Below, piece after piece: positions 32,747 through 44,175 of a stretch of DNA of 64,000 nucleotides. Location of the stretch: positions 4,244,736 to 4,308,735 of the forward strand of contig OY811989.1 of assembly GCA_963681505.1 (NCBI GenBank), read 5' to 3'. Numbering within the stretch: position 1 is the stretch's first letter; each line of letters opens with the position of its first letter. Position numbers and translations under genes: made by a program. Under the pieces are notes generated by a model. It did no database searches and had not been told where the DNA came from. It worked only from the letters and a program-made list of their open reading frames with translations. The DNA is from Eunapius fragilis. Its lineage: Eukaryota > Porifera > Demospongiae > Spongillida > Spongillidae.

Positions 32747-34133
32747 ACATGGAATGGTACTGAATGGACAATTTCAGACGTAACTGCAGATCTTCTTCTG
32801 TTGTCATTGCAACAGCCTCAATATCTACACGCCTCTTCACCTCTTGTGCCACACCATCCTCTATAAAGCTTACAATGGTGACTTGATCAGAAAGTGCTGC
32901 CCCCGACACACCACATGAAGCCATGATTGCATCATGGGGTCCAACTGTATCTTCAGGAAGAGCATCTACCCCACGTAGAGGAGACAGGCCTGTCTTTTGG
33001 AATGCCGACATGATGTTCTCTCTAGTAAATGACCGATGATAGGCATCATTGATTATCATTGGAACATCGTGTGGTAGAATAAGATGTGATACTGAATGTT
33101 TGGTCATTGCAGCAGAAGAAAGCATCTTTAGTGGACCAAACACTCCTACATCCAGAGGTTGTACCAGATGGCTGGTGTGGGAAGGCATGAGCACAATGTC
33201 AAGCTTGTTGGCAATAGCTAATTGTGCAGCATATAAAGAAATGTGTGACTCGTGGCCATCAACAATGAGCAGTTTGTATCCCCGTGTCTCAGGAGCTGGT
33301 AAAATATCAATGAGATGTTTGAGGATCTCATGGTAGATGCTCCGTTCAATCCAGCCACTGGCACTGTAGGCAAGCCCACAGTTTGGATCAAAGTTATGAG
33401 TTGCTCTGGCCATTTCATGCGACACTGATTTTCCCTGGAAGATAAATGTAGGGGGCAGAGCTGTACCATCGGATACAATGGCAGCAACCATCGTAATATG
33501 AACTCCACGCTCCCCATAGATGCCTGTGAGTTTGTGAACACGCTTGGTTCCACAAACTACAGCCACACGCTTCTGGGTTGGGTCAAGCACAATCTGAGTT
33601 TCATCAAGATTGAAGAAGTCTCTAGATGGGTCAAGGCCATGTTCTGCCACTCGCTCGTGAATGAGTTGAAAAAAAGCACGTAGGCGGGAGTCTCTGCCAG
33701 AGGTTGCACGGCTGCGTGATAAGTTGCGTGGTATACGCAAGGAGATCGGAGTGCCTGACTCTGCAGCTCTCTTTCGAAATCCGTCCCACCAGTGTTTAGT
33801 TAGAAGCCCATCTTCACCCTTAAACGTACAGCCTTCCTCCTCTGCTAGTGCCTTTGCAGCTTCGAACACCTCTTCTTTCGTCATCCCCACACCCCTTAAG
33901 TTCATGAATACGATGGCTTTAATCAGGCCTGCCTCGGCCGCTCGTGACAATATCGGTTTTGCCCCTACCCGCCTGTCATCTATAGCTACTTCACCAGTCG
34001 TCAAGCGATACAGAGTCGATGTGCTCATTCCGCTTGCGGACGCAATCTCACAGAATGAGCCTCTTTTGGTCTTGTAGGCTTCAATTGCCATCCTAGCGAC
34101 CTCAGGAGAATAGCCTTTACGCTTATCGGCCAT
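32718..34133 (-). CDS. pogo/Tigger-type transposase
   Basis: 471 residues from MADKRKGYSPEVA. An N-terminal helix-turn-helix (residues about 8-50: SPEVARMAIEAYKTKRGSF; ASGMSTSTLYRL) is followed by a linker and a DDE_1 catalytic core: FFNLDETQIV (first Asp near 176), LLIVDGHESHIS (second Asp near 297), then QPLDVGVFGPLK with the third Asp 36 residues on. The longer frame upstream to 34337 covers the terminal repeat region and is not family-like, so I take the inner Met. The frame ends at 32718, while a second frame (32746-32339) continues with the C-terminal region, so one frame change or an intron separates them. Catalyses cut-and-paste transposition; it looks recent because all three acidic residues are kept. 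Confidence 0.85.
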   Translation of the reverse strand: MADKRKGYSPEVARMAIEAYKTKRGSFCEIASASGMSTSTLYRLTTGEVAIDDRRVGAKPILSRAAEAGLIKAIVFMNLRGVGMTKEEVFEAAKALAEEEGCTFKGEDGLLTKHWWDGFRKRAAESGTPISLRIPRNLSRSRATSGRDSRLRAFFQLIHERVAEHGLDPSRDFFNLDETQIVLDPTQKRVAVVCGTKRVHKLTGIYGERGVHITMVAAIVSDGTALPPTFIFQGKSVSHEMARATHNFDPNCGLAYSASGWIERSIYHEILKHLIDILPAPETRGYKLLIVDGHESHISLYAAQLAIANKLDIVLMPSHTSHLVQPLDVGVFGPLKMLSSAAMTKHSVSHLILPHDVPMIINDAYHRSFTRENIMSAFQKTGLSPLRGVDALPEDTVGPHDAIMASCGVSGAALSDQVTIVSFIEDGVAQEVKRRVDIEAVAMTTEEDLQLRLKLSIQYHSMYVAALCSTS

Positions 34134-34734
34134 AAGTAGACTATAGGCTGTACCATGCAGCTGATAGACGATAGATATCATTTTTAAGCAGGCCCCCCCT
34201 GTCACAAGCAAACCCATTGCGGCTGAGTGTTTATATAGCAACCCTTTGATGTGGTTGTTCCTTATTCGGTACCTTTCCCATACATTGAAGTATGTTTGCC
34301 GAAATGTGAGTTTTCGGTACCAGGATTCGTACAACATTTGCTACGATTACTATGGTTGTAATCTACGTTAAATTCTCTATCCAACAGTGTTTAAATTATC
34401 TCTCAAGCATGCATAGTTTGTCTGCATCAGACAAGGAAAGTTGGGTGTTCCTTAATAGGTTCCTTTGCTCTAAAAGGGAGCAGAACCAATTTCCCATTTC
34501 ACAGAAATTATGTTTTATTTGATAGTATGTTTTTCATATCGATTGTAAGTGGTTAGGGGTATGCATCAGTATGCGGAGGGTAGGACCAGGGTAAAGAGGG
34601 GGTAGGACCAGGGTAAAGAGGGTGTAGGAGTTTATTATCTCTTAGTGTAGGCAAGGATGTCTGTTGTGCTACACATATGCAAACTTCACTGCTTTAATCA
34701 ATGTATTTCCCCTCTGTATTATACTAGTGAAGAA

Positions 34735-36423
34735 ATGGCCAATAGAGAGGAAGCACATCAGAGTGAACAAGTTGGAGAGGTATTGTCCTTAGGGACGAGA
34801 CCACATCAGTGTGAACAATGTGAAAAGAGATTTTCACGGCCATCACTCCTGAAAAGACACATGCTCACTCATACAGGGGAGAAGCCACATCAGTGTGAAC
34901 AATGTGGAAAGACATTTTCACGACAGTCAAGCCTGAAAAGACACATGCTCATTCATACAGGGGAGAAGCCACATCAGTGTGAACAATGTGGACAGGCATT
35001 TTCAGTACGGTCAAGCCTGAAAACACACATGCGCATTCATACAGGGGAGAAGCCACATCAGTGTGAGCAATGTGGAAAGACATTTTCACAACAGTCAACT
35101 ATGAAAACACACATGCTCACTCATACAAAGGAGAGGCCACATCAGTGTGAACAATGTAGAAAGACATTTCAACGAAAGTCACACCTGAAAAGACACATGC
35201 TCACTCATACAGGGGAGAAGCCACATCAGTGTGAACAATGTGGAAAGACATTTTCACAACAGTCATGCCTGAAAACACACATGCTCACTCATACAGGAGA
35301 GAGGCCACATCAGTGTGAACAATGTGAAATGACATTTTCACGACAGTCAACCTTGAAAACACACATGCTCACTCATACAGGGGAGAAGCCACATCGGTGT
35401 GAACAATGTGGAAAGACATTTTCACAACAGCCACACCTGAAAATACACTTGCTCGCTCATGCAGGGGTGAAGTCACATCAGTGTGAACAATGTGGAAAGA
35501 CATTTTCACAACAGCCACACCTGAAAACACACATGCTCACTCATACAGGGGAGAAGCCACATCAGTGTGAACAATGTGGGAAATCATTTTCATTGCAGTC
35601 GAACCTGAAAAGACACATGTTCACTCATACAGGGGAGAAGCCACATTGGTGTGAACAATGTGGAAAGACATTTTCACTACTGTCAAACCTGAAAGGACAC
35701 ATGCTCATTCATACAGGGGAGAAGCCACATCAGTGTGAACAATGTGGAAGGACATTTTCACTACTGTCGAACCTGAACCAACACATACTCACTCATACAG
35801 GGGAGAAGCCACATCAGTGTGAGCAATGTGGAAAGACATTTTCACTGCAGTCAAACCTGAAAGGACACATGCTCACTCATACAGGGGAGAAGCCACATCA
35901 ATGTGTAAAATGTGGAAAGTCATTTTCACATCAATCAAGCCTTAAAAAACACATGCTCACTCATACAGGGGAGAGACCGCATCAGTGTGAACAATGTGGA
36001 AAGACATTTTCACACCAGTATCACCTGAAAAAACACATGCTCACTCATACAGGGGAGAAGCCACATCAGTGTGAACAATGTGGAAAGACATTTTCTGTAC
36101 AGTCAAGCCTGAAAGCACACATACTCACTCATACAGGGGAGAAGCGACATAAGTGTAAGCAATGCGGAAAGACATTTTCACAGCAGTCGCACCTGAAAGG
36201 ACACATGTTCACTCATTCAGGGGTGAAACCATTTATCTGTTTTTGTAAGAAATCATTTGCATCAATAACTGGATTAAAGGCCCACTGCCGAATACATTGT
36301 GATGAGAGATTGAAATGTCAGAATAGAGGCTGCTCCAGATCATTTTTATACATGAAAGGGTTGATGTATCACCTCAATTTCTGCAAACCTGACAGTGAGA
36401 GTAGCGGTGTCCATAGTGACTGA
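34735..36423 (+). CDS. C2H2 zinc-finger protein ZNF3 (17 canonical + 2 atypical fingers)
   Basis: 562 residues, the largest of the cluster: 22-residue N-terminus, 17 canonical fingers (residues 23-498), CxC finger, Cx4C...Hx4C motif, and the second tail subtype (NFCKPDSESSGVHSD). Contact residues (-1,2,3,6): RSLR, RSSR, VSST, QSTT, RSHR, QSCT, RSTT, QPHI, QPHT, LSNR, LSNG, LSNQ, LSNG, HSSK, HYHK, VSSA, QSHG. Fingers 8 and 9 are a recent pair. Linkers are TGEKPH or TGERPH with exceptions at fingers 4 (TKERPH), 8 (AGVKSH) and 16 (TGEKRH). No added domain. Upstream insertion of a pogo-type element ends 264 bp before the ATG and may separate the gene from its promoter or a 5' exon. Confidence 0.88.
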   Translation: MANREEAHQSEQVGEVLSLGTRPHQCEQCEKRFSRPSLLKRHMLTHTGEKPHQCEQCGKTFSRQSSLKRHMLIHTGEKPHQCEQCGQAFSVRSSLKTHMRIHTGEKPHQCEQCGKTFSQQSTMKTHMLTHTKERPHQCEQCRKTFQRKSHLKRHMLTHTGEKPHQCEQCGKTFSQQSCLKTHMLTHTGERPHQCEQCEMTFSRQSTLKTHMLTHTGEKPHRCEQCGKTFSQQPHLKIHLLAHAGVKSHQCEQCGKTFSQQPHLKTHMLTHTGEKPHQCEQCGKSFSLQSNLKRHMFTHTGEKPHWCEQCGKTFSLLSNLKGHMLIHTGEKPHQCEQCGRTFSLLSNLNQHILTHTGEKPHQCEQCGKTFSLQSNLKGHMLTHTGEKPHQCVKCGKSFSHQSSLKKHMLTHTGERPHQCEQCGKTFSHQYHLKKHMLTHTGEKPHQCEQCGKTFSVQSSLKAHILTHTGEKRHKCKQCGKTFSQQSHLKGHMFTHSGVKPFICFCKKSFASITGLKAHCRIHCDERLKCQNRGCSRSFLYMKGLMYHLNFCKPDSESSGVHSD

Positions 36424-38203
36424 ACCCTTACTGTTAATGGTATCTGAGGGAAGAGTGTTATCATGTTAAACTAATGGTCTCGTGGTCAATAGATGTCAGT
36501 GTTGGTCATATGTTGTCATGTTGTTCTTGTATTGTAAGTACAATAATGTGGTAGTAAAAGTACATGATTTTAATGATAATACATAACATGCAGAATTGGG
36601 CTGGAGATGTATTGCACTGGTGGTAGAAAGTTATGGAGCTTGGGGTGCCCATAACTATGGCATGCATGCAAAACTTGGACCAGCAATGCCTCAACATTTT
36701 GCTTCATTAATACATGTACAAATGTGTAGGCTAGTGAAATTTCTATTTCTATTGCGGTAGTTTAGTACAGGTATGGGAATTAAGTGTTTAGAGTTATGCC
36801 CAAACTATGTGCATCAACCCTGAGTACATTGAATTATATTCTTTGATGATCGTGTTTATAATAAATACCATTTCTTTGTAGTTATGTACATAGTCCTGGA
36901 TTTTCAGAGGCATTGTAGGCTTTACTTATTTGTGTGTGTGTGTGTGTGCGCGTGTGATGGAGGACAGAAGGTGATTAGGTGACTGGTCATGGCCATGGCT
37001 GCACTACCTTTTGGGGGCTGAAATTAAAAATTCAGTAATTTGCATACCAAAAACATATGTATCTCTCTTTCTCTACTGGATACAACATCTTGTGCAGGTA
37101 GTTACATAAGTCTTTCTGATTGTGAAGGTACAATGTAAAGCAACATGACCATAAATAAACAAAGAAAGCTACACATTTAGGAGTAGCCACAGGATTCAAT
37201 ATCAACATGTGACTGTGACAATGGGTATGGAAAATCATTTTTTTTTTTGGCTGATATTGTCATTTTACAAACAAATGCGCTGATGCTTTTTTTAAAAAAA
37301 ATCTAGACTATCTCGTGAGGGAGAGATGAAGAGGGCATCATTATTTGGATACCACATCTGCTAGACTGCTTGATATCATTGTTGTCCGGTCTCCCCAGAT
37401 GCAAAGGACGTGCAATACCATAGCAGAGGTTGCCTTGATTAGGAAGAAGCCTCACTCCATCTAGAGTACACCCATATTCTGGCAGCTATGGCATGCGTGC
37501 AAATGGGAGTGGGGCCGAGGAATGAGCGGCATAACATACGGTCGCATTTCATATTATTTTTCAGCACATATACGTGGAACGTGGACCCTGACCAAGGTAT
37601 GTACACGTAGTTTGAAGTCAATTTTGATTAGTGATACCCTTTCTACATACATTGTCATCTAATCCAATTAATCCATGAGACAAGTAATTATGCTGGTCTT
37701 TTAAAAACTGGGAGCAGCGTGAGGACACGGGTGTGTGGCATTGGCATAACCCAGACATTCCTTTCCTTTATTTCTAACTGGGCGAACTGTTTTCTAAATG
37801 TAGGTGTACTGTAAGGTCATACTAGTCGAACCACGGCGCAGTTTCAATTAATGCACACGTCGAACGATTACTCGCAATGTGCACATTATACAACGAGGAA
37901 TTCACATGGTCATACCGAGCGTTATACATCGCTAGCTTTACAGACTGTCGTTGTAGCATCAGTACTCTTCCCCGGATTTGACCTTCATGCGGGATTAATA
38001 ATCAGTCAAATAGCCTGTCCCGCCCTTGTCTCGTCCCCAGACTCACATGACGTAATAATGGTCTAAGATAGACGCGACCTCCCAATAAATGTAACCAAGT
38101 GTATATACGTAATGACATTGTCGTAAACTTATGATACATGCACGTTATTTTTAGCTGCTAATTAGCTGAATTAAACATACAAACATGGTTTTGCGTGCAG
38201 TTA
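36424..38203. other. ZNF3 3' flank, recurring block
   Basis: Shared with 42393-44175 and 49370-50782. It contains a short (TG)n tract near 36930-36956 and an inverted piece of the START-gene 3' flank (about 37050-37290), which reads in reverse relative to 3060-3260. No gene supported. Confidence 0.5.
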
Positions 38204-38776
38204 TGCACCTATCAATGGTAACTACAACCACCCCCCACCCCTCCTCCTCCAGGACATATGGGGGATTTGGATCAAATGCCCCATTGTTGGGGACTAATAA
38301 CTGGTCAAATGACCCCTCCTCGACCCAGTTCCGTTACATGTTTGAAACCTTTTATAACCTATGGTTTCGTTCCTGCTATTCAAAATGAACATGCGTTAAC
38401 CTTTGTAGGTATACAGCTGGTGTTGTGCCGCTATAAGAGTTGTAGCTATAATTGTACTAGTAGTTTGGAATTCAATTTAAAACGTATGTTCTTGTTCTGT
38501 TCAAATATACGGCACAGGCTAGTTATGATGTTGTGTACCTACCGTGAATGTATTCTACCAAGGTCGTCACAAGTTTTGACCTGCAAGACACGTCGGTAGG
38601 GGGAAGTCACAAGCATGTTGGTTTACGATTAAAATTCTTTTTCCGCGGTCGAGGCCAAATCTCCTTGTACAGTCAAATGCGTACTGCAATAATCTGATTA
38701 GTCTGTCAAATCCCACACTAATCCCCCATATGTCCCGGAGGGGGAGGGGGGGTTGCAGTTACCATTGACAGATGCA
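38204..38776. mobile_element. Harbinger-like element, copy 2
   Basis: TGCACCTATCAATGGTAACT at the left, AGTTACCATTGACAGATGCA at the right, TTA at 38201-38203 and 38777-38779. It carries the same plus-strand frame (FITYGFVPAIQNE ... YREC ... PRSSQVL) as copy 1, with two in-frame 6-bp insertions. Confidence 0.6.
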
Positions 38777-39157
38777 TTATGTGAACGTGGACCCTGACTA
38801 AGGTATGTAGTTTGAAGGTATTTTTGATTTGTGATCCTCTTACTACATAATTGCCATCTAATCCAATTAATCCATGGGACATGTAAGTAGTTAGGCAGGT
38901 CTTATAGTGGCATTTGATAGTAACCGAGACATTCCTTTTATTTATTTCTAACTGGGCGAACTGTTTTTTATGTTGGTGTACTGTAAGGTCATACTAGTTG
39001 AACTGCACATTAATGGCGCAGTTCCAATTAATGCAGACGTCGAACAATTACTCACATTGTGCCCAGTACACAACGAGGAATTCACATCCAGCTTTACAGA
39101 CTGTCGTATCATGGGTACCCTCCCGGATTTGACCTTTATTAAATCGAATCTCCACGG

Positions 39158-39293
39158 TTAAGGCGACCATACACTAGGCAACAATGTTGCATGCAACGCA
39201 ATGAATTTTCAGTAAAACATTAGTTTACTGATGTTTTATGCTAAAATTCATAGTGTTGCATGCAACATGTTGTCTAGTGTATGGTCGGCTTAA
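39158..39293. mobile_element. TTAA-flanked foldback element, copy 1
   Basis: Arms GGCGACCATACACTAG / CTAGTGTATGGTCGGC (one mismatch) with an inner GTTGCATGCAAC palindrome in each arm, bounded by TTAA on both sides. Copy 2 lies at 45114-45250 in the next unit. The third unit (about 53258-53285) lacks the element. A TTAA target suggests a piggyBac-type source, but ends do not start CCC as is common there. Confidence 0.6.
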
Positions 39294-39988
39294 GAGATTA
39301 ATAATCAATCAGTCAAATAGCACGTCCATCCTAGTTTTGTCGCCAGACCCACATGACATGAGTATCAGATTATTGGTCTGAGTAATAAGATAGATGCACT
39401 TATTCCGACCTCCCAAGAAATTGGAGGTTGATATAACCAAGTGTATATGACACTGTCGTAAACTTATATTATTTTTAGTGGCTGATTAGCTGAATTAAAG
39501 TGTGGAAATGTGCGAATGTGGTTTTGCGTGGGGTTAAAAAAGATAGACCTATGTCCACAGCAAATGGAGGCAATAAAGACCTTCATGTAAGGAAAAGATG
39601 TTTTTGTCAGGATACTGAAAGCAAATGAGCTATGCATATGTTGTGATGTTTGTGCAAAATCTTGTATGTGTACTGATAGTAAGTGCTGTAGCTTCCCCAT
39701 CTATAAAATACGCCTACAAGGCTGTCCTTATTATAACTGCCTAAGCCGGGGAGATGCAAGACATAATTTTTATTCTTTTTTTAATTTATTTACCCAATCA
39801 CCAAGGGTGGGGGGGGGGGGGGGGGGGTTGACCGACAATCCAGTGGGACATGACTGATCCCAGATAAACAGTACAAGCCCAGCAGCAGGGGACCGACGAA
39901 AATAGCTTGTCCAATTGCAGCCACAACCGTTCATGATGCACGAGGACAAAAGTGGGTGTGGTGGGTGGTACACCCTAAACGTGCTCAC

Positions 39989-40124
39989 CATTGTCACCAT
40001 GAGGTTGGCCGGAACCTTCAGTTGTAGCAGGTGACTGACAAGATGCTGGTTGTTGAGAAATAGCACCCATAAACTGACCAAAGCTTGCTCGAGATATTCT
40101 CTGCTCTGCGGAAAAGGACTCCAT
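39989..40124 (-). CDS. candidate first coding exon (MESFS...), unit 4
   Basis: Paralogue of 30126-30261 with the same 45-codon frame and donor AATG|GTGAGC. Changes include Gln-to-Arg in RISRASF and Pro-to-Ser in AISQQPAS. The overlapping frame read by the longer open frames has a stop here, supporting this frame if any is coding. Confidence 0.28.
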
Positions 40125-41627
40125 TCTCCTTCAACTCGAAAAAGGTAGCAGCTGACACTGTTAGAACACGTGGCTAAACTGCCATTGCCAAATGCTGAGC
40201 TTGCAGTGATATATGTATGGGGCTTGCGTCCGGCGTGATGGTCACCTCACCTGTAAGAGGGTTAAGAAGATATTTACTTACCAACACTCAAAGGAATTAA
40301 TAACACTGGAAAACGTCATGTTAAACATATTTACACCATACGGTTGTTTCATTCCATTGAAACGTGTGCAAAAAAGCCCTATGCCCCCTAACAATTTTTT
40401 TTCCATAGCAATGGGGCTAATTACAACCTTAGCGACATGTCCAGAGAACTAAGCCTTTTTGGCAAAAGCTGTTTGGTCTTTTTTAGTCTGGACTATTGAG
40501 TTTGTTTCTACTGAACTTCACGCACTGAACTACCAGAAAGATAGGCACTACCGCTCTACTGGAAGCATGCTATTAGGTCGATATTTTTGTCTCTGATTAT
40601 TGCTTATTATCGCTGTTTTGTCGCCATTTTATTATTCAAGTTCGCTGTACTCACCTACGTTTCTGCCTCTGATAGTCCATCACACCATGGCAAAATGTCT
40701 CAGTGTCCACCCAAGCCACTTTGGGCTTGGTGAGGGGCTAAAGGGGCCTTAGGAGGGTATGGGTGAGAGCTGTAAGCGTTGCAAGTTACACAATAAAAGA
40801 AATTATCATATACTACCAAAGTCATGGCCTTGGTTGTGGACCTGCTGGAAATTCAAGCGCCCATATCTTGAGCTTGCACAGTGATAAGATGAGAAATAAG
40901 TCAGTTATAAGAATATTTCTGGTGTTGAATGTGAGAATGGTGGTCTTGTGTAGCAGAAGTCTAGCCACATATAAGCCCCACCTCCCACTCCCAAAAAAGT
41001 GTAAGTGAGATTGTGGTTATCCAGCAATGCTTACTGTACAAAACAGGAGACAGAATTGTTATACTGGCATGTCCATAGTGGTCAGTATAGAAATACACAT
41101 GACTGTTATAAATGGATGCACTGGCATTTTGATGGATAGAAGTGTACATAGACAGAATGGTTATGCTGGCATGTCTGTGCTTGGAATAAATAGGGAGTGT
41201 TCTTCTACAGGCATGCCTAAGAGTGGTATGAAATAGTGTTTTCCACCATTTTTTATAATTACGTCTGTAAATCATACCCTGACCCAAATGTCATAGTCTG
41301 AAACCACTGTGCCCCTGTCACCTGAGCCATTAGCGCCTACATCTATACCACTAAAATGTTAGAACCTGCTTGGTAAGACCTGGACAATTGTAGAAATAAC
41401 AGTCGGCTCAATTTCCCATTTCACAGAAATTATGTTTTATTTGATAGTATGCGATTGTAAGTGGTTAGGGGTATGCATCAGTATGTGGAGGGTAGGGCCA
41501 GGGTAACGAGGGTGTAGGAGTTTATTATCTCTTAGTGTAGGCAAGGATGTCTGTTGTGCTACACATATGCAAACTTCACTGCTTTAATCAATGTATTTCC
41601 CCCTCTGTATATTATACTAGTGAAGAA

Positions 41628-42392
41628 ATGGCCAATAGAGAGGAAGCACATCAGAGTGAACAAGTTGGAGAGGTATTGTCCTTAGGGACGAGACCACATC
41701 AGTGTGAACAATGTGGAAAGACATTTTCACGACAGTCAAGCCTGAAAAGACACATGCTCATTCATACAGGGGAGAAGCCACATCAGTGTGAACAATGTGG
41801 ACAGGCATTTTCAGTACGGTCAAGCCTGAAAACACACATGCGCATTCATACAGGGGAGAAGCCACATCAGTGTGAACAATGTGGAAAGACATTTTCACGA
41901 AAGTCAGCTATGAAAACACACATGCTCACTCATACAGAGGAGAGGCCACATCAGTGTGAACAATGTAGAAAGACATTTTCACATCAGTCAACTATGAAAA
42001 CACACATGCTCACTCATACAAAGGAGAGGCCACATCAGTGTGAACAATGTAGAAAGACATTTCAACGAAAGTCACACCTGAAAAGACACATGCTCACTCA
42101 TACAGGGGAGAAGCCACATCAGTGTGAACAATGTGGACAGGCATTTTCAGTACGGTCAAACCTGAAAGCACACATGCTCACTCATTCAGGGGTGAAACCA
42201 TTTATCTGTTTTTGTAAGAAATCATTTGCATCAATAACTGGATTAAAGGCCCACTGCCGAATACATTGTGATGAGAGATTGAAATGTAAGAATAGAGGCT
42301 GCTCCAGATCATTTTTATACATGAAAGGGTTGATGTATCACCTCAATTTCTGCAAACCTGACAGTGAGAGTAGCGGTGTCCATAGTGACTGA
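41628..42392 (+). CDS. C2H2 zinc-finger protein ZNF4 (6 canonical + 2 atypical fingers)
   Basis: 254 residues, the shortest intact member: N-terminus identical to ZNF3, six canonical fingers (residues 23-190), CxC finger, Cx4C...Hx4C motif and tail NFCKPDSESSGVHSD. Contact residues: RSSR, VSST, RSAT, HSTT, RSHR, VSNA. Fingers 1-2 match ZNF3 fingers 2-3, and finger 5 matches ZNF3 finger 5, so this gene looks like a ZNF3 relative that lost about eleven fingers by unequal exchange. Linkers TEERPH and TKERPH replace TGEKPH after fingers 3 and 4. Confidence 0.87.
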   Translation: MANREEAHQSEQVGEVLSLGTRPHQCEQCGKTFSRQSSLKRHMLIHTGEKPHQCEQCGQAFSVRSSLKTHMRIHTGEKPHQCEQCGKTFSRKSAMKTHMLTHTEERPHQCEQCRKTFSHQSTMKTHMLTHTKERPHQCEQCRKTFQRKSHLKRHMLTHTGEKPHQCEQCGQAFSVRSNLKAHMLTHSGVKPFICFCKKSFASITGLKAHCRIHCDERLKCKNRGCSRSFLYMKGLMYHLNFCKPDSESSGVHSD

Positions 42393-42874
42393 ACCTTACT
42401 ATTAATGGTATCTGAGGGAAGATGTTACCAAGTTAAACTAATGGCCTCGTGGTCAATAGATGTCAGTGTTGGTCATATGTTGTCATGTTTTTCTTGTATT
42501 GTATGTACAATAATGTGGTAGTAAAAGTACATGTTTAAATAATGATAATACATAACATGCAGAATTGGGCTGGAGATATATTGCACTGGTGGTAGAAAGT
42601 TATGGAGCTTGGGGTGCCCATAACTATGGCATGCATGCAAAACTTGGACCAGCAATGCCTCAACATTTTGCCTCATTAATACAATGTGGAGGCTAGTATT
42701 TCTACTAGTTTAGTACAGGTATTGGAATTAAGTGTTTAGAGTTATGCCCAAACTATGTGCTTTAATCCTGAGTACATTGAATTATATTCTTTGATGATCG
42801 TTTTTATAATAAATACCATTTCTTTGTAGTTATGTACATAGTCCTTGATTTTCAGAGGCATTGTAGAGTTTACT

Positions 42875-42923
<49 letters not shown>

Positions 42924-44175
42924 ACACGCGCGCACGCGTGATGGGGGACAGAAGGTGATTAGGTGACTGGTCATGGCTGAACCACCTTTTGGGGGCTGAA
43001 ATTTAATTTGCATACCAAAAACATTTATTAGTATTGCTCTCTCTTTCTGTATTGGATACAACATCTTGTGCAGGTAGTTACATAAGTCTTACTGATTGTG
43101 AAGGTACAATGTAAAGCAACATGACCATCAATAAACAAAGAAAGCTACACATCTAGGAGTAGCCACAGGATTCAATATCTACATGTGACTGTGACAATGG
43201 GTATGGAAAATCAGTTTTTTTTTGGCTGCTATTGTCATTTTACAAACACATGCTGCTGATGCTTTTTAAATATCTAGACTATCTCCTGAGGGAGAGATGA
43301 AGAGGGCATCTTTATTTACATACCACATCTGCTAGACTGCTTGATATCATTGTTGTCCCCAGATGCATAGGACATGCAATACCATAGCAGAGGTTGCCTT
43401 GATTAGGAAGAAGCCTCACTTCATCTAGAGTACGCCTATATTCTAGCATGCGTGCAAGTGGGATTGGGGCCGAGGAATGAGCGGCATAACATATACGGTC
43501 GCATTTCATTTTATTCTTCAGCACATGTACGTGGAACGTGGACCCTGACCAAGGTATGTAGTTTGAAGTCAATTTTGATTAGTGATACCCTTTCTACATA
43601 CATTGTCATCTAATCCAATTAATCCATGGGACAAATAATTATGCTGGTCTTTTAAACTGGTAACAGTGTGAGGACACAGGTGTGTGGCATTGGCATACCC
43701 CAGACATTCTATTCCTTTATTTCTAACTGGGCGAACTGTTTTTTAAATGTAGGTATACTGTAAGGTCATACTAGTCGAACCGCGGCGCGGTTCCAATTAA
43801 TGCACACGTCGAACGATTACTCGCAATGTGCCCAGTACACAGCGAGGAATTTACATGGTCATACTGAGCGTTATACATCGCTAGCTTTACAGACTGTCGT
43901 TGTAGCATGAGTACCCTCCCCCGGATTTGACCTTTATGCGGCCAATCAGTCAAATAGCCTGTCCCGCCCTTGTTTTGTCCCCAGACTCACATGACGTAAT
44001 AATGGGTCTGGGAAATAAGATAGACGCACTTATTTCGACCTCCCAATAAATTGGAGGTTGATGTAACCAAGTGTATATACGTAATGACACTGTCGTAAAC
44101 TTATGATACATGCACGTTATTTTTAGTTGCTAATTAGCTGAATTAAAGATACAAACATGGTTTTGCGTGCGGTTA
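42393..44175. other. ZNF4 3' flank, recurring block
   Basis: Collinear with 36424-38203, with a (TG)n tract at 42876-42921 and the same inverted START-flank piece (about 43050-43270). No gene recognised. Confidence 0.5.

Larger units (their letters stand above)
32204..34470 (-). mobile_element. pogo/Tigger-type DNA transposon, 2.27 kb
   Basis: Terminal inverted repeats GAGCAAAGGAACC (32204-32216) and GGTTCCTTTGCTC (34458-34470), with inner CTATTAAGGAAC matches, flanked by TA on both sides (32202-32203, 34471-34472). The paralogous unit at 48028-48040 has GGAATAAAAAGG, the empty TA site. It carries one transposase gene on the minus strand. TA duplication plus a DDE_1 transposase places it in the pogo branch of Tc1/mariner. 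Confidence 0.9.
38777..41627. other. spacer between ZNF3 and ZNF4
   Basis: A second copy of the GTGGACCCTGAC...TTTGATT block, the TTAA-flanked foldback (39158-39293), poly-G near 39810, the candidate minus-strand exon (39989-40124) and sequence collinear with 30262-34734. A deletion near 40580 and another in the run-up to ZNF4 (CAGTCGGCTC|AATTTCCC, about 41405) shorten this unit. Confidence 0.5.

Noticed and set aside
38970-39161. 63-codon plus-strand frame repeated at 44926 and 53113
   Set aside because: Lies in the recurring non-coding block; frame ends and lengths differ between copies and the peptide resembles nothing I recognise.
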